DNA from: Rouxiella chamberiensis
GTDB taxonomy: Bacteria; Pseudomonadota; Gammaproteobacteria; Enterobacterales; Enterobacteriaceae
DNA: 64,000 nucleotides
Assembly (NCBI RefSeq): GCF_026967475.1
Contig: NZ_CP114058.1
Span: forward strand, 1,364,001 to 1,428,000
Direction: 5' to 3'
The notes under the pieces are model-generated. The model saw nothing but the letters and a program-made list of their open reading frames with translations, did no database searches and was not told the DNA's origin. Within the stretch, counting starts at the first letter, position 1; every line of letters begins with the position of its first letter. This document shows, one piece after another, positions 1 to 9,401 of this stretch. The position numbers and the translations under genes were made by a program.

Positions 1-123
1 GTCGAGGCCGTCAAGGCGATGAACAAGATTGTTGCCGGTCAGGCCGTGACCAAGAATATCAATGTGCCTGCGACCGTGGTCACCCAGGCCAATGTCGATA
101 AATACCGCGCCGAGTTTAAATAA
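1..123 (+). CDS. C-terminal end of a sugar ABC transporter periplasmic binding protein (partial)
   Basis: Only the last 40 codons lie in the window; the gene begins upstream. The visible residues run VEAVKAMNKIVAGQ to ATVVTQANVDKYRAEFK before a TAA stop. This is the usual ending of ribose/galactose-type periplasmic binding proteins (Peripla_BP_4), in which an 'I..G..V...I..P...VT..N' segment closes the protein. It would bind a sugar or nucleoside-like ligand in the periplasm for an ABC importer. The PfkB sugar kinase and the BtpA-like gene next to it support a carbohydrate or nucleoside role, but the ligand cannot be read from this fragment. Confidence 0.7.
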   Translation, partial: VEAVKAMNKIVAGQAVTKNINVPATVVTQANVDKYRAEFK

Positions 124-218
124 TCTGAAAAGTAGAGGGGTGCGCGAAGCCGGTCACTGAATGCGTTGAGTGATCGGCCTGGCGCAAGGTTTGTCCAGCG
201 CGGATAAGTGATAACGCG

Positions 219-1122
219 TCAGGGCGCGGCAAGGATATCGGCAAGCTCCTGCTGGTTCGGGAAGGCGCTCAGCGTGCCGGTTCTCGCCGATAGTGATTGC
301 CGAGGCCATTGCAGCGCAGACTAAATCTTGCCGGCAGACCGGTAACCGACGTTTGAGTGCCGACGCGAGCATCACGGCGAGGAAGGTGTCTCCGGCCCCT
401 GTAGTATCGACGACTTCAACGGGCGCAGCGGCTATCTGCTGGCGCTGGTGGGCGTCCAAAAGCAGCGCGCCGTCAGCGCCGAGGGTGATAATGACCTGAC
501 CGACCCCCGCCTCGAGCAGACTTTTGGCCGCGTGGGCTATGTCAGACACACCGCTTAACCCTTGCGCCTCGAGTTGATTGACCACCAAAATATCTACCAG
601 AGGAAGAATCGCCTTGAATTGAATAGTAAAGGGGGAAGGGTTGAATACCGTGGTTAATTTATTTTCACGGGCAAGGCGAAATATTGCCTCGGTTTTTTCG
701 GCCGAGAAATTACCCTGTTGTAATACGACATCCTGCTCGCAGGATAATGACAATGCCTGATGAATATCGTCCAGCGACAATGCTTGCGCTGCCGTGGTTG
801 TCGTTATTATGGCATTGTCTCCGTCGGCGCAGGTAAATATTAGCGAACTGTCGGTTCGCGCCGCGCAAAAATAGTCAGGTCGCAGCGTGAGCGGTTCGCG
901 GTTTATTGTTTCCCTGCACCATTGCCCCTGCGTGTCATTGCCAAGGGCGGCGACAAGTGTGGTATCAATGCCGCAGCGGGAAAGGATGATGGCCTGATTG
1001 GCGCCTTTTCCGCCGAGATCCTGATGGGTTTTAATTCCATGAATGGACGCCCCTTTGGCGGGCAATTCATTAATCATAAAGGTTTCGTCAACGCCAATAT
1101 TGCCGACAACGAAGACTTTCAT
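219..1122 (-). CDS. PfkB-family (ribokinase-like) sugar kinase, apparent C-terminal frameshift
   Basis: This ATP-dependent kinase would phosphorylate a sugar or nucleoside. The N-terminus shows the PfkB signature (VFVVGNIGVDETF, then GGKGANQA), and the C-terminal signature VVDTTGAGDTFLAV carries the catalytic Asp of the DTTGAGD motif. As sequenced, the frame runs past the normal end to 154 with a nonsense tail (ENRHAERLPEPAG). Removing one C from a GAACC string at about 279-280 restores IGENGTLSAFPNQQELADIL and a TGA at 219. The repaired length is 300 residues, normal for ribokinases. The gene is antisense between the binding protein and btpA, with its start only 27 bases from the divergent btpA start. 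The true substrate is unknown. Confidence 0.8.
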
Positions 1123-1149
1123 ACTGTATTCCTTGAGGAGAGTGATGTT

Positions 1150-1992
1150 ATGGCATCTATATCAGCAGAAAAAAACAGCGCAATACAAGAGATATTTTCA
1201 AGAAAGAAAGCAATAATTGGCGTGGTCCATTGCGAGCCTTTTCCGGGGTCGCCTAATTACCGTGGAAAATCAATCAATCAAATTATGGATATTGCATTAA
1301 GTGATGCCGAAGCCTATTTGACAGGCGGCGTTCATGGACTGATTATTGAAAACCACGGCGATATTCCCTTTTCAAAACCGGAAGACATCGGCTATGAAAC
1401 GGCGGCATTTATGGCAGTCATTACCGATAGAGTAAAAAAAGAGTTTGGCTGTCCGCTCGGCATTAATGTTCTCGCCAATGCCGCCATTCCGGCTCTGGCG
1501 ACGGCATTGGCGAGTGGCGCAGACTTTGTGCGCGTCAATCAGTGGGCCAATGCCTATATTGCCAATGAAGGATTTATCGAAGGGGCCGCCGCCAAAGCCC
1601 TGCGTTATCGTTCGCTGCTGCGCGCCGAACACATCAAGATTTTTGCCGATAGCCACGTCAAACACGGCAGCCACGCGATTGTGGCCGACAGAACCATCAC
1701 CGAACTTACCCGCGATGTCGATTTTTTCCAGGCCGACGCGGTGATAGCCACCGGACAGCGCACCGGCGATACCGCCACGCTTGATGAAATAGACGAAATC
1801 GGGGCGGCAACCTCATTGCCCTTGCTGGTTGGCTCCGGCGTTACGCCCGGCAACATTTGCGAAATTCTTCAGCGTACGCAAGGCGTTATCGTAGCCAGCA
1901 CGTTGAAATATGGCGGCGTGTGGTGGAATCAGGTCGAGCCTGAACGGGTGAAACATTTTATGGCGATAGCGCAGGCCGAGCTTGGAGACTGA
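1150..1992 (+). CDS. BtpA/SgcQ family protein
   Basis: A 280-residue TIM-barrel-like protein of the BtpA family. Recognisable parts are IIGVVHCEPFPGSPNY near the N-terminus, GGVHGLIIENHGDIPF, GINVLANAA, FVRVNQWANAY, IFADSHVKHGSH and LLVGSGVTPGNI. Cyanobacterial BtpA was linked to photosystem I stability, but enterobacterial members such as SgcQ sit in sugar or nucleoside gene clusters and their reaction is not established. The start ATG at 1150 was chosen because GAGGAG lies nine bases upstream; longer in-frame readings run into the kinase gene. It is followed after two bases by tenA, so the two are almost certainly co-transcribed. A role in breaking down the compound imported by the upstream transporter is an inference. 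Confidence 0.75.
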   Translation: MASISAEKNSAIQEIFSRKKAIIGVVHCEPFPGSPNYRGKSINQIMDIALSDAEAYLTGGVHGLIIENHGDIPFSKPEDIGYETAAFMAVITDRVKKEFGCPLGINVLANAAIPALATALASGADFVRVNQWANAYIANEGFIEGAAAKALRYRSLLRAEHIKIFADSHVKHGSHAIVADRTITELTRDVDFFQADAVIATGQRTGDTATLDEIDEIGAATSLPLLVGSGVTPGNICEILQRTQGVIVASTLKYGGVWWNQVEPERVKHFMAIAQAELGD

Positions 1993-1994
1993 AG

Positions 1995-2648
1995 ATGAGT
2001 ACGCAAACAAGCTTTACCGACCAGTTACTGGCGCGGAATCAGGCAGTCTGGCAGGCAATGCAGCAGCATCCGTTTGTCACCGATATCGAGCAGGGCAAAC
2101 TGGATGCGTCGGTATTTAATCAGTATCTGGTCTTTGAAGGCGATTTTGTCGCAACGGCCATCCAGATATTTTCCTACGCGGTTATCAAAGCGCCCAGCAT
2201 GACCCATCAGCGCAGGTTGATTGGTGTATTGGACGCGCTGGCCAACGAGCAGATTGCCTATTTCGAGCGCGTCATGCAAAAACGCGGTGTCTCCGCCGAG
2301 GCTTATCTGCGCTCGACGCCGGACGTTTACCGATTCAGTCAGGGCATGCTGCGCGTGGCAGAAACCGGCAGCTATGCAGAAATCCTTACCCTGATGTTTG
2401 GTGCCGAATGGATGTATTACCAGTGGTGCAAGAGGGTAAGTCAGGCAGAAATCCGCGATGCGGATGTCAAAGACTGGGTGGTGATGCACGCCGAACGGAC
2501 CTTTATCGAGCAGGCAAGCTGGCTGAAGGCAGAACTGGATACGCTGGCCGCCACTCTCAATCACTTGCAGCGGGCGCAGCTTTCGGCGTTATATGCACAG
2601 GTGTTGCAGTGGGAAATCGATTTTCACAGTGCGGCCTATTTCAATTAA
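1995..2648 (+). CDS. TenA/thiaminase II-family protein
   Basis: A 217-residue all-helical protein of the TenA/THI-4 fold. It shows the family's start (LARNQAVWQAMQQHPFV), the motif FNQYLVFEGDFV, a YAVIKAPS segment, FGAEWMYYQW and the C-terminal FHSAAYF. TenA proteins hydrolyse aminopyrimidine breakdown products of thiamine, but several members serve other small molecules. It sits two bases after a btpA-like gene rather than with thiamine genes, so thiamine salvage cannot be assumed. No TPP riboswitch was seen upstream. The family call is strong; the substrate is open. Confidence 0.78.
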   Translation: MSTQTSFTDQLLARNQAVWQAMQQHPFVTDIEQGKLDASVFNQYLVFEGDFVATAIQIFSYAVIKAPSMTHQRRLIGVLDALANEQIAYFERVMQKRGVSAEAYLRSTPDVYRFSQGMLRVAETGSYAEILTLMFGAEWMYYQWCKRVSQAEIRDADVKDWVVMHAERTFIEQASWLKAELDTLAATLNHLQRAQLSALYAQVLQWEIDFHSAAYFN

Positions 2649-2659
2649 CGCCACTGGCC

Positions 2660-2693
2660 GGTTTACCTGTCTCGTTGTCGAAACAGGTAAACC
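2660..2693. terminator. Bidirectional terminator hairpin between tenA-like and D-aminopeptidase genes
   Basis: An 11-bp perfect stem pairs GGTTTACCTGT (2660-2670) with ACAGGTAAACC (2683-2693), followed by TTTCACCCTTT. It lies between two convergent genes, as expected for a shared terminator. Confidence 0.7.
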
Positions 2694-2702
2694 TTTCACC
2701 CT

Positions 2703-4241
2703 TTACCAGCTTATGCGGCACTCATCGCGGCGGAAGCTCAACACGCGACTGCGGTTGGAAATCAGCCGAACATTATACCCCTGGAAATAGAGACAGAAGG
2801 ATTTCTCCCAGGGACCGTCCGGCATATTGACCAGTAAACGCCCCTGACCAATCGAAGTCAGCGTTCCGCTTGCACGTAACGGACCCACGCCCATCATCAG
2901 TTTGTCTCCCTCGATATCAAACGCGGCTTTCGATTGTGGATGGAACCAGCGCCCCTGAATCAATTCCAGACAGTTATGCGGGTCGATAGGCGTAAAGTAG
3001 CGTTTCGCCAGACCGATTTCGCCCTCGATGGCATCGCCATTCATCTTAAGGCGCATAGGCAGATGCGCAGAAAGCGAGACGGCGCTGCCGTCTTGCGCCT
3101 GATAGAGATTTTCGCCCGCGCCCAGATAGGTCGCGACGCCGTCTTTTACCGACAGCCAGTAAGGCTCGGCCTGGCTGGTATACAGCCCGTCTTTCAGCGC
3201 CGTGCTTCGGGCGGGTAGCGGCGTGTCGAGCAGGGCAGACATCACGTTGAGCAGCGCAGTATAAGAGGCGGTATCTTCGCGATTGGACACCAGCGCCACA
3301 CCCACTTTTAGCTGCGGATGCAGCAGGAAGTAGGTCTTGTAACCGGCGTGCGATCCACCGTGGCCGAGCAACCGATGTTCGCCGAGTGTTGAATGGGTGA
3401 TGCCCAATCCATAATCGGTCGGGGTGCCATCCTGCAAGGTGCGCGGCTGTCTAAGGGCCGACAGGACGCCCGCGCCGGGGCCGCTGTCCTGCAACAGGCT
3501 CTGCAACCACAGGCTTAAGGAACGCAGGCTGCCCGTCACGCTGCCCGAGGCCGAAAGATGCAGACCGGCACTCGAGGTTTTCCAGCCCGTTTTGGATTTC
3601 CAATATCCCGGCACCAGATTCGGCACGATATCAAACCAGGTTTCGGGCGCATGAAACGCAATGTCGAGAGGGGATGAAATATGGCGCTGAATGAGGTCGT
3701 CGAACAGAATGCCTTTCTGTTTCAGAATGGCTTCTACCAAGCGGTAGCCGGTGTTCGAATAAGAGATTTCGCTTCCGGCCGGAAAGTTCAGGCTGCCGTC
3801 CGTTGCCAGAAAGTCGAGCAGTGCGTCAGGTTCGGTCACGTTATACACTGAGATGCCGAGCAGTGACAGCGTTTCGCGCACGTCCGGCAATCCGCCCGTC
3901 ATGTCCAGCGCCTGCCCAATCGTGACGTCCGCCATCGGCGGTTGCAGGAAGGGGAGATAACTGCCGAGCGTATCATCGGGCGACAGACCCGCATCGCTTC
4001 GCAGCAGCGCCAGCGTGGCGAAAATATGCTTGGTTACCGAGGCGTAACGCACCACATTGTCGATGCCAAATGGCTCGCCGGTGGTCAGATTTGCCAGACC
4101 GCCGCAGGCTTCGCCGCGCAGGGACTCGCTATCAAACAGAGCAATGGCCCCGCCCGGTTCACCCGGTCGATTCCATCCTTCGGTCACTTTCTTTGCCGCT
4201 TCCAATGCCGCTTGCCAATTCACAGAACTTGAGGAATTCAT
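2703..4241 (-). CDS. Serine hydrolase of the S12 beta-lactamase/D-aminopeptidase type
   Basis: A 512-residue penicillin-recognising hydrolase. The catalytic SxxK is SVTK at residues 68-71, the YxN motif appears as YSNTGY, and the third motif is HGG in LLGHGGSHAGY. After this catalytic domain comes a C-terminal half rich in beta structure (LKDGLYTSQAEPYW onward, IQGRWFHPQSKAAF). This arrangement and the length match the D-stereospecific aminopeptidase of Ochrobactrum (about 520 residues, catalytic domain plus two beta-barrels). It would remove N-terminal D-residues from small peptides. No signal peptide is evident, so a cytoplasmic site is likely. The start at 4241 follows GGAGACAGGA. It lies directly downstream of a peptide ABC operon on the same strand, which supports a peptide substrate. 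Confidence 0.75.
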   Translation of the reverse strand: MNSSSSVNWQAALEAAKKVTEGWNRPGEPGGAIALFDSESLRGEACGGLANLTTGEPFGIDNVVRYASVTKHIFATLALLRSDAGLSPDDTLGSYLPFLQPPMADVTIGQALDMTGGLPDVRETLSLLGISVYNVTEPDALLDFLATDGSLNFPAGSEISYSNTGYRLVEAILKQKGILFDDLIQRHISSPLDIAFHAPETWFDIVPNLVPGYWKSKTGWKTSSAGLHLSASGSVTGSLRSLSLWLQSLLQDSGPGAGVLSALRQPRTLQDGTPTDYGLGITHSTLGEHRLLGHGGSHAGYKTYFLLHPQLKVGVALVSNREDTASYTALLNVMSALLDTPLPARSTALKDGLYTSQAEPYWLSVKDGVATYLGAGENLYQAQDGSAVSLSAHLPMRLKMNGDAIEGEIGLAKRYFTPIDPHNCLELIQGRWFHPQSKAAFDIEGDKLMMGVGPLRASGTLTSIGQGRLLVNMPDGPWEKSFCLYFQGYNVRLISNRSRVLSFRRDECRISW

Positions 4242-4312
4242 TCCTGTCTCCATTATCCATTGCCCATCATCCGTACTGTGACGATGGGCGTCGGCTAAAA
4301 TCAAAGGTTGCC

Positions 4313-5059
4313 CTAATCGATTTCCGGTTCTTCGAGATCAAGACTGAGTCGCCTGAGCTCGGCAGTATGCGGATGCGTTACGCGTCCGGCCCGTAAATCG
4401 TTCGCACTCACAAGCTCGACCATTTGACCACCGATCATCACTCCGATTCTGGTGCAAAGATGCGTTACCACGGCTAAATTGTGGGTCACCATCACATAGG
4501 TCAATTTCTTCTCGTGGCGGATGTCAGTCAACAGGTTGAGGATTTCCGCCTGTACCGACACATCCAGCGCCGAGGTCGGCTCGTCGAGCAGCAGCACGTC
4601 GGGTTCCGAGATAAGGGCGCGCGCAATCGCGACACGCTGGCGCTGTCCGCCCGAAAGCTGATGCGGAAAACGAAAGCGCACACTTTGCGGCAACGCGACT
4701 TCATTGAGCGCATCGGCAATACGTCTCTCGATATTCAGAAAGCCATGCACTTCCAGCGGCTCGGCAAGAATGCGGTCAATGGTCTGACGCGGATGCAGCG
4801 ACCCGTAGGGGTCTTGAAACACCATCTGCACGCGACGGTAAAAGCGTTTTGGGCGTTTCGGCAACTGAGGCTCACCGGCAATGCTCATGGCGCCGGACCA
4901 GGATTCGTTGAGTCCGGCCAGCGCGCGAAGAATGGTCGATTTACCCGATCCGCTTTCTCCCACAATGCCGAAACTCTCGCCGTTGTTGACGGTAAAACTC
5001 ACGCCTTTGACGACTTCGGTATCACCAAAGGCGATGCGCAGTTGTTCCAGATTTATCAT
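4313..5059 (-). CDS. Peptide ABC transporter ATP-binding protein (DppF/OppF-like)
   Basis: ATPase subunit of the peptide importer, 248 residues. It has Walker A GESGSGKS, the Q-loop VFQDPYGSLHPRQT, the ABC signature LSGGQRQRVAIARAL and Walker B VLLLDEPTSALD. The start is the ATG at 5059, which overlaps the stop of the preceding ATPase gene by four bases (ATGA); the longer reading to 5131 would overlap that gene heavily. It is the fifth gene of the SBP-permease-permease-ATPase-ATPase operon read leftward from 9401, and the D-aminopeptidase gene follows. The SLHPRQT element is typical of Dpp/Opp ATPases. Confidence 0.88.
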   Translation of the reverse strand: MINLEQLRIAFGDTEVVKGVSFTVNNGESFGIVGESGSGKSTILRALAGLNESWSGAMSIAGEPQLPKRPKRFYRRVQMVFQDPYGSLHPRQTIDRILAEPLEVHGFLNIERRIADALNEVALPQSVRFRFPHQLSGGQRQRVAIARALISEPDVLLLDEPTSALDVSVQAEILNLLTDIRHEKKLTYVMVTHNLAVVTHLCTRIGVMIGGQMVELVSANDLRAGRVTHPHTAELRRLSLDLEEPEID

Positions 5060-5886
5060 GATGTCTTCCATGCCTCGTCGCGAACCAGAATCGGCAGCCG
5101 TTCTCTTGGATGCACAAGCGATGGCAGGCACTCCAGCAAGCCACGTGTGTAAGGATGCTGCGCATGGCGCAGATCACCGGCCTGCAAGGTTTCGACGATG
5201 CGACCGGCGTACATGACCGCTACGCGATCGCAGAATTTCGACACCAGCGGCAAGTCGTGACTGATAAGAATCAGCCCCATACCGCGGCTCGAAACCAGGT
5301 CATCGAGCAGGCGCAGAATTTCGGCCTGCACGGTGGCGTCCAGTGCACTGGTCGGTTCGTCGGCAATCATCAACTCCGGATCGGGCGCCAGCATCATGGC
5401 AATCATGACGCGCTGACCCATGCCACCCGAGACTTCATGGGCATAGCGTGCGGCCACTTTATGCGGGTCGCGGATCCGCACCTGGTCCAGTAAATCAATC
5501 GCGGCTTCCATCGCCTGTTTTCTGCTGCCGCCCTTATGCGTCTGCCACGCCTCGGCGACCTGCTTGCCGATGGTCATCACCGGATTCAGCGAGTATTTCG
5601 GGTCCTGCAAAATAAAGCCGACGCGTTTGCCGCGGATCTGGCGCATCTGTTTTTCACTGGCGTTGCGCAGATCGATACCGTCAAAGGAGAGGGTATCGGC
5701 CCGGCATTTGGCGCTGGAAGGCAGCAGATTCATCAGGCAGCGCGCGGTCAGCGATTTGCCCGATCCGCTTTCGCCCACGATTCCGAGCTTTTCCTTGCCG
5801 AGCGACAACGACACGCCGCGCACCGCGTCGAAACTGCCGCTGCGGGTTTCAAAGGTAATGTGCAGATTTTTGATATCAACCAGCAT
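5056..5886 (-). CDS. Peptide ABC transporter ATP-binding protein (DppD/OppD-like)
   Basis: Second ATPase subunit, 276 residues. Walker A is GESGSGKS, the Q-loop lies in FILQDPKYSLNPVMTIGKQ, the signature is VSGGMGQRVMIAMML and Walker B is LMIADEPTSALD. The C-terminal part (HAQHPYTRGLLECLPS) is the OppD/DppD-specific extension. Its start overlaps the permease stop by one base (TAATG) and its end overlaps the next ATPase by four, showing tight translational coupling. It powers uptake of short peptides together with its partner ATPase. The exact peptide class is not readable from this subunit. Confidence 0.88.
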   Translation of the reverse strand: MLVDIKNLHITFETRSGSFDAVRGVSLSLGKEKLGIVGESGSGKSLTARCLMNLLPSSAKCRADTLSFDGIDLRNASEKQMRQIRGKRVGFILQDPKYSLNPVMTIGKQVAEAWQTHKGGSRKQAMEAAIDLLDQVRIRDPHKVAARYAHEVSGGMGQRVMIAMMLAPDPELMIADEPTSALDATVQAEILRLLDDLVSSRGMGLILISHDLPLVSKFCDRVAVMYAGRIVETLQAGDLRHAQHPYTRGLLECLPSLVHPRERLPILVRDEAWKTS

Positions 5887-6800
5887 TAGCGTTCCTTGGG
5901 ATCGAGGACGTCACGTAAACCGTCGCCGAGAAAATTGAAGGCCAGCGAGGTGACGAAAATGGCGATCGCCGGAATCAGCGGCACCCACCATTCGGCAAAC
6001 AGGAAGCGGCGGGCGGTGGCAATCATCGCGCCCCATTCCGGCGACGGCGGTTGTGCGCCCATGCCGAGAAAGCCCAGACTCGCGGCGGTGATGATAATCG
6101 AGCTCATGTCGAGCGTAACGCGGACCACCAGGCTCGGCACGCACAGCGGCATGATGTGGCGAAACACGATACGCGCCGGTGTTGCGCCGGTCAGGCGGCA
6201 GGCGGCAATAAAATCGGTGCCGCGCACCTGCAGGGTTTCGGCACGCGCCAGTCGTGCATAGGGCGGCCAGGCGGTGAGGGCGATGGCAAGGATGGCGCTC
6301 TCGATGCCGGGTTTCAGGGCCGCGACAAAGGCCAGCGCCAGAATCAGACGCGGGAAGGCGAGAAACACATCGGTTATGCGCATCAAAATGCGGTCGACAA
6401 GGCCGCCCGCATAGCCTGCGACACAACCAATCAGCAGGCCAAGCGGAGCCACGATAGCGACCACGACGATGACCATGCCGAGGGTAATGCGCCCGCCGTA
6501 AAGAATGCGGCTAAACGTGTCGCGGCCCAGTTCGTCGGTGCCAAGCAGATGCAGCGCCGAAGGTTTGGCGAGGCGATTGGCGAGATCCTGATCGCCCGGA
6601 TGATAGTGGGTCAGCAACGGCGCGCACAGCGAAATCACCAGCACCAGCAGCACGGTTATCAGGCCAATCAAGGCCAGCGGATTGGCACGCAGCCCGAGCC
6701 AGATGCGATAGCGGCGACCCCAGACGGCCTGGGTACGGTTCTTCGGAGTTTCATCGAGCAGCCAGGCTCGTGTCCCCGGTCGTGAAGAAAGTTGGCTCAT
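5886..6800 (-). CDS. Peptide ABC transporter permease (DppC-like)
   Basis: Inner-membrane permease of 304 residues. It has the DppC-type N-terminal helix (NPLALIGLITVLLVLVISLCAPLL), the motif LLGTDELGRDTFSRILYGGR, and the EAA-type cytoplasmic loop (EWGAMIATARRFLF near the end). The start at 6800 (MSQLSSRPG) was preferred because its ATG overlaps the upstream permease stop by four bases; the longer reading to 6950 lies inside that gene. It forms the membrane channel with the DppB-like subunit encoded just upstream. Confidence 0.88.
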   Translation of the reverse strand: MSQLSSRPGTRAWLLDETPKNRTQAVWGRRYRIWLGLRANPLALIGLITVLLVLVISLCAPLLTHYHPGDQDLANRLAKPSALHLLGTDELGRDTFSRILYGGRITLGMVIVVVAIVAPLGLLIGCVAGYAGGLVDRILMRITDVFLAFPRLILALAFVAALKPGIESAILAIALTAWPPYARLARAETLQVRGTDFIAACRLTGATPARIVFRHIMPLCVPSLVVRVTLDMSSIIITAASLGFLGMGAQPPSPEWGAMIATARRFLFAEWWVPLIPAIAIFVTSLAFNFLGDGLRDVLDPKER

Positions 6801-7810
6801 TTTACGCGAGGATCCAGTAAACGATAGAGAAGGTCGGCCAGCAGATTGAGGAGCACGTAGATCGCGCCAATCAGCAAGGTGGAACCGATGACCGGATTCA
6901 TGTCGGCGTTCATCAGCGACACGGTGAGGTATTGCCCAAGACCCGGCCACGAGAAGACGTTTTCGGTCACCACCGCGCCTTCGAGCAGGCCGGCATAGGT
7001 CAGCGCCAGCACCGTAATCAGCTGTACGCCGACCGTCGGGAATGCGTGTTTCCAGATGACGCGGCTCGCCGACAGCCCTTTGGCGCGGGCGGTAATCACA
7101 TATTCGCCGCCCAGCGCGTTAAGCATGAAGGTACGGGTCATACGGGTGATGTAGGCCATACTGAAATAGGCCAGAATCAGCACCGGCTGCACCATGTGCG
7201 CCAGCGCATCCCAGAACGCGCCCATGTCGCCCGCTATCAGCGAATCCACGGTAAGCAGCCCGGTGACCTGCGGGATCATGTCCTGATAGATGATGTCCTG
7301 ACGGCCCGGCCCCGGCGCAATGCCCAATGCCGAATAGAAGACAAGCAGGCTGAGCAGCGCCAGCACGAACACGGGCAGCGAGTGACCGGCGAGACATACC
7401 ACGCGAATGGTCTGGTCAATCCAGCTTCCCTGTCGCGTTGCGGCCCAGACGCCCAGCGGAATACCTATCAGCGTCGCGATGATTATCGCGGCGGTGGCAA
7501 GTTCGAGCGTGGCAGGGAAATAACGCGCAATGTCGCTGGTGACGGCATTCGAGGTCAGCGCAGAGCGACCCAGGTCGCCGTGCGCCAATTGACCGAGATA
7601 GTGGAGAAACTGCATCCAGAGGGGCTGATCCAGCCCCATTTCGTGACGTACACGTTCGACAACCGACTCCGGCGCATTATCGCCGACCGCAGCCAGTACC
7701 GGGTCGGTCGGCATCACTCTTCCGATAAAGAAGGTGATGACCGACAGGCCAAACAAAGTAAGACAAACGCTGATGCAGGTACTCAGAAAACTGTTGAGTC
7801 TCTTGCTCAC
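6797..7810 (-). CDS. Peptide ABC transporter permease (DppB-like)
   Basis: Inner-membrane permease of 337 residues, beginning with GTG at 7810 that overlaps the binding-protein stop (GTGA). The N-terminal transmembrane helix (CLTLFGLSVITFFIGRVMPTDP) and the motif SVVERVRHEMGLDQPLWMQF are typical of DppB/OppB. The late segment EGAVVTENVFSWPGLGQYL is the family EAA region. It is the second gene of the peptide-transport operon. Confidence 0.88.
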   Translation of the reverse strand: MSKRLNSFLSTCISVCLTLFGLSVITFFIGRVMPTDPVLAAVGDNAPESVVERVRHEMGLDQPLWMQFLHYLGQLAHGDLGRSALTSNAVTSDIARYFPATLELATAAIIIATLIGIPLGVWAATRQGSWIDQTIRVVCLAGHSLPVFVLALLSLLVFYSALGIAPGPGRQDIIYQDMIPQVTGLLTVDSLIAGDMGAFWDALAHMVQPVLILAYFSMAYITRMTRTFMLNALGGEYVITARAKGLSASRVIWKHAFPTVGVQLITVLALTYAGLLEGAVVTENVFSWPGLGQYLTVSLMNADMNPVIGSTLLIGAIYVLLNLLADLLYRLLDPRVK

Positions 7811-9401
7811 GCTTTCATAACCTTTTCGTAAGGACTGGTGCTCATGACCGTCAATACCACGCCCGTAATATCATGACGGCACGCCGCAGTCAGGGTCGGC
7901 TGGAACATTATCATGAACGGACTGGTTTCCATGTGCTGCGTCTGCAACTGCTCGTAAAGCTTGATGCGGGTCGAGGGGTCCGGCTCGTGCAGCGCTTTGG
8001 CGGCGAGGTCGGAGATAGCCTTGTCCTGCCAGCTGCAACGCCAGGCCAGCGTGCGGCTTTTGGCCTTGTCGCTGTTGTCGGGATTGCTGCAGAAAGCTTC
8101 GGCATTGGAGTTCGGGTCAAAGTAGTCGGCCCCCACTGCGTGATGGCCAACTGTTGCTGACGGGCGCGCATCTTGGTCAGCACCTGACGGCTTTCCGCAG
8201 CCAGCAGCGTCACCTTGATGCCGACTTCGGCCAGATTGGACTGAATCGCCTGGGCGATATCCGTGGATGGCGAGGCAGAATAGTGATCCAGCGTGATTTC
8301 AAACCCGTTCGGGAAACCGGCTTCGGCCAGCAATGCCTTGGCTTTCGCAACGTCACGTTTGTACATGATGGAATTGACCGCCGCCGGGAAACCTTCCGGC
8401 AGGAAGCTCTGATGAATCTTGTGCGTCAGCGGAATAATGTTTTTCTGAATGCCTTCGTAATCGATAGCCCACTTGATGGCTTGCCACACCTGCGGTTTCG
8501 AGAGATTCGGATGGGCGACGTTTCCGGACACCATCAGCGTGCCTGCGATACCTTTCTGGACCAGCGTGAAGTTTTTGTCTTCCTTCAACGGACGCAGCTG
8601 CTCGGTGGTCAGGTTGCGGGCAATATCGATATCGCCTTTTTGCAACATCAGCATCTGGGCAGAAGGGTCGATAATGTGACGCATGATCACGCGCTCGATT
8701 TTACCCGCGTGCGGGTTGTTCTTGTTGCTTTCCAGAATAACGGTTTCGCTGACTTTCCAGGTGCGAAGCTTGAAGGCACCAGAACCCGCGCTGTTGGTTT
8801 TCAGCCAGGCGTTACCCAGATCGTCGCCTTTCTGGTTTGCGAGACAGGCCGATTTCTGCACGATGGACCCGACGTTGGCCGACAGGCAGTAAAGCAGGAA
8901 AGATTCGGAAGCGGGATCGGTCGTTTTAATCACCAGCGTTTCTTTATCCGGCGCGCTGATGTACTGCTCGACGTTATCTTTGGTGTACCCAAACTGATTG
9001 ATGATGTAGGCCGGGCTCTTGTCGAGTTTTACGGCGCGTTGCAGAGAGAAGGCGGCATCTTCTGCGGTAACCGGCGTGCCGTCGGCAAATCTGGCCTTGG
9101 GATCCATCTTGAAGGTAAAGGTTTTCTTGTCTTCCGACGTGGTCCAGCTCAGAGCCAGATCGCCTTCGATTTCATCGGGCGAGGTGATTTTAGGTTTTAC
9201 CAACTGCTGGTACATGTTGCCCGTGACTTCGCTGCCAACAGATTCAAAGGATTCATGCGGGTCGAGGCTTGTGATGATGTCCAGCTGGATAGCCATCACC
9301 AGAATGGTTTTAGGCGTTGCGGCAAACACATTATTAAAGTTCAGATAAGACAAAACAGGAATTGCCGAAAAGCCGGTGATAAAACTACGCCTTGTTACCA
9401 T
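7807..9401 (-). CDS. Peptide ABC transporter periplasmic binding protein (DppA-like), apparent frameshift
   Basis: Extracytoplasmic solute-binding protein of family 5 that captures peptides for the importer. The start at 9401 is preceded by GGGAG five bases upstream. The N-terminus TRRSFITGFSAIP has a twin-arginine motif and ends at a likely AxA-type cleavage site (NNVFAATP), so Tat export is possible. Family features include DPHESFESVGSEV and FADGTPVTAEDAAFSLQRA. Near 8138-8142 the reading frame breaks: a run of five G (minus strand) where six are needed turns QWGADYFDPNSNAEAF into an unrelated tail. Adding one base joins the two frames into 531 residues, normal for DppA relatives. A sequencing error is more likely than a dead gene. 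Confidence 0.82.
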
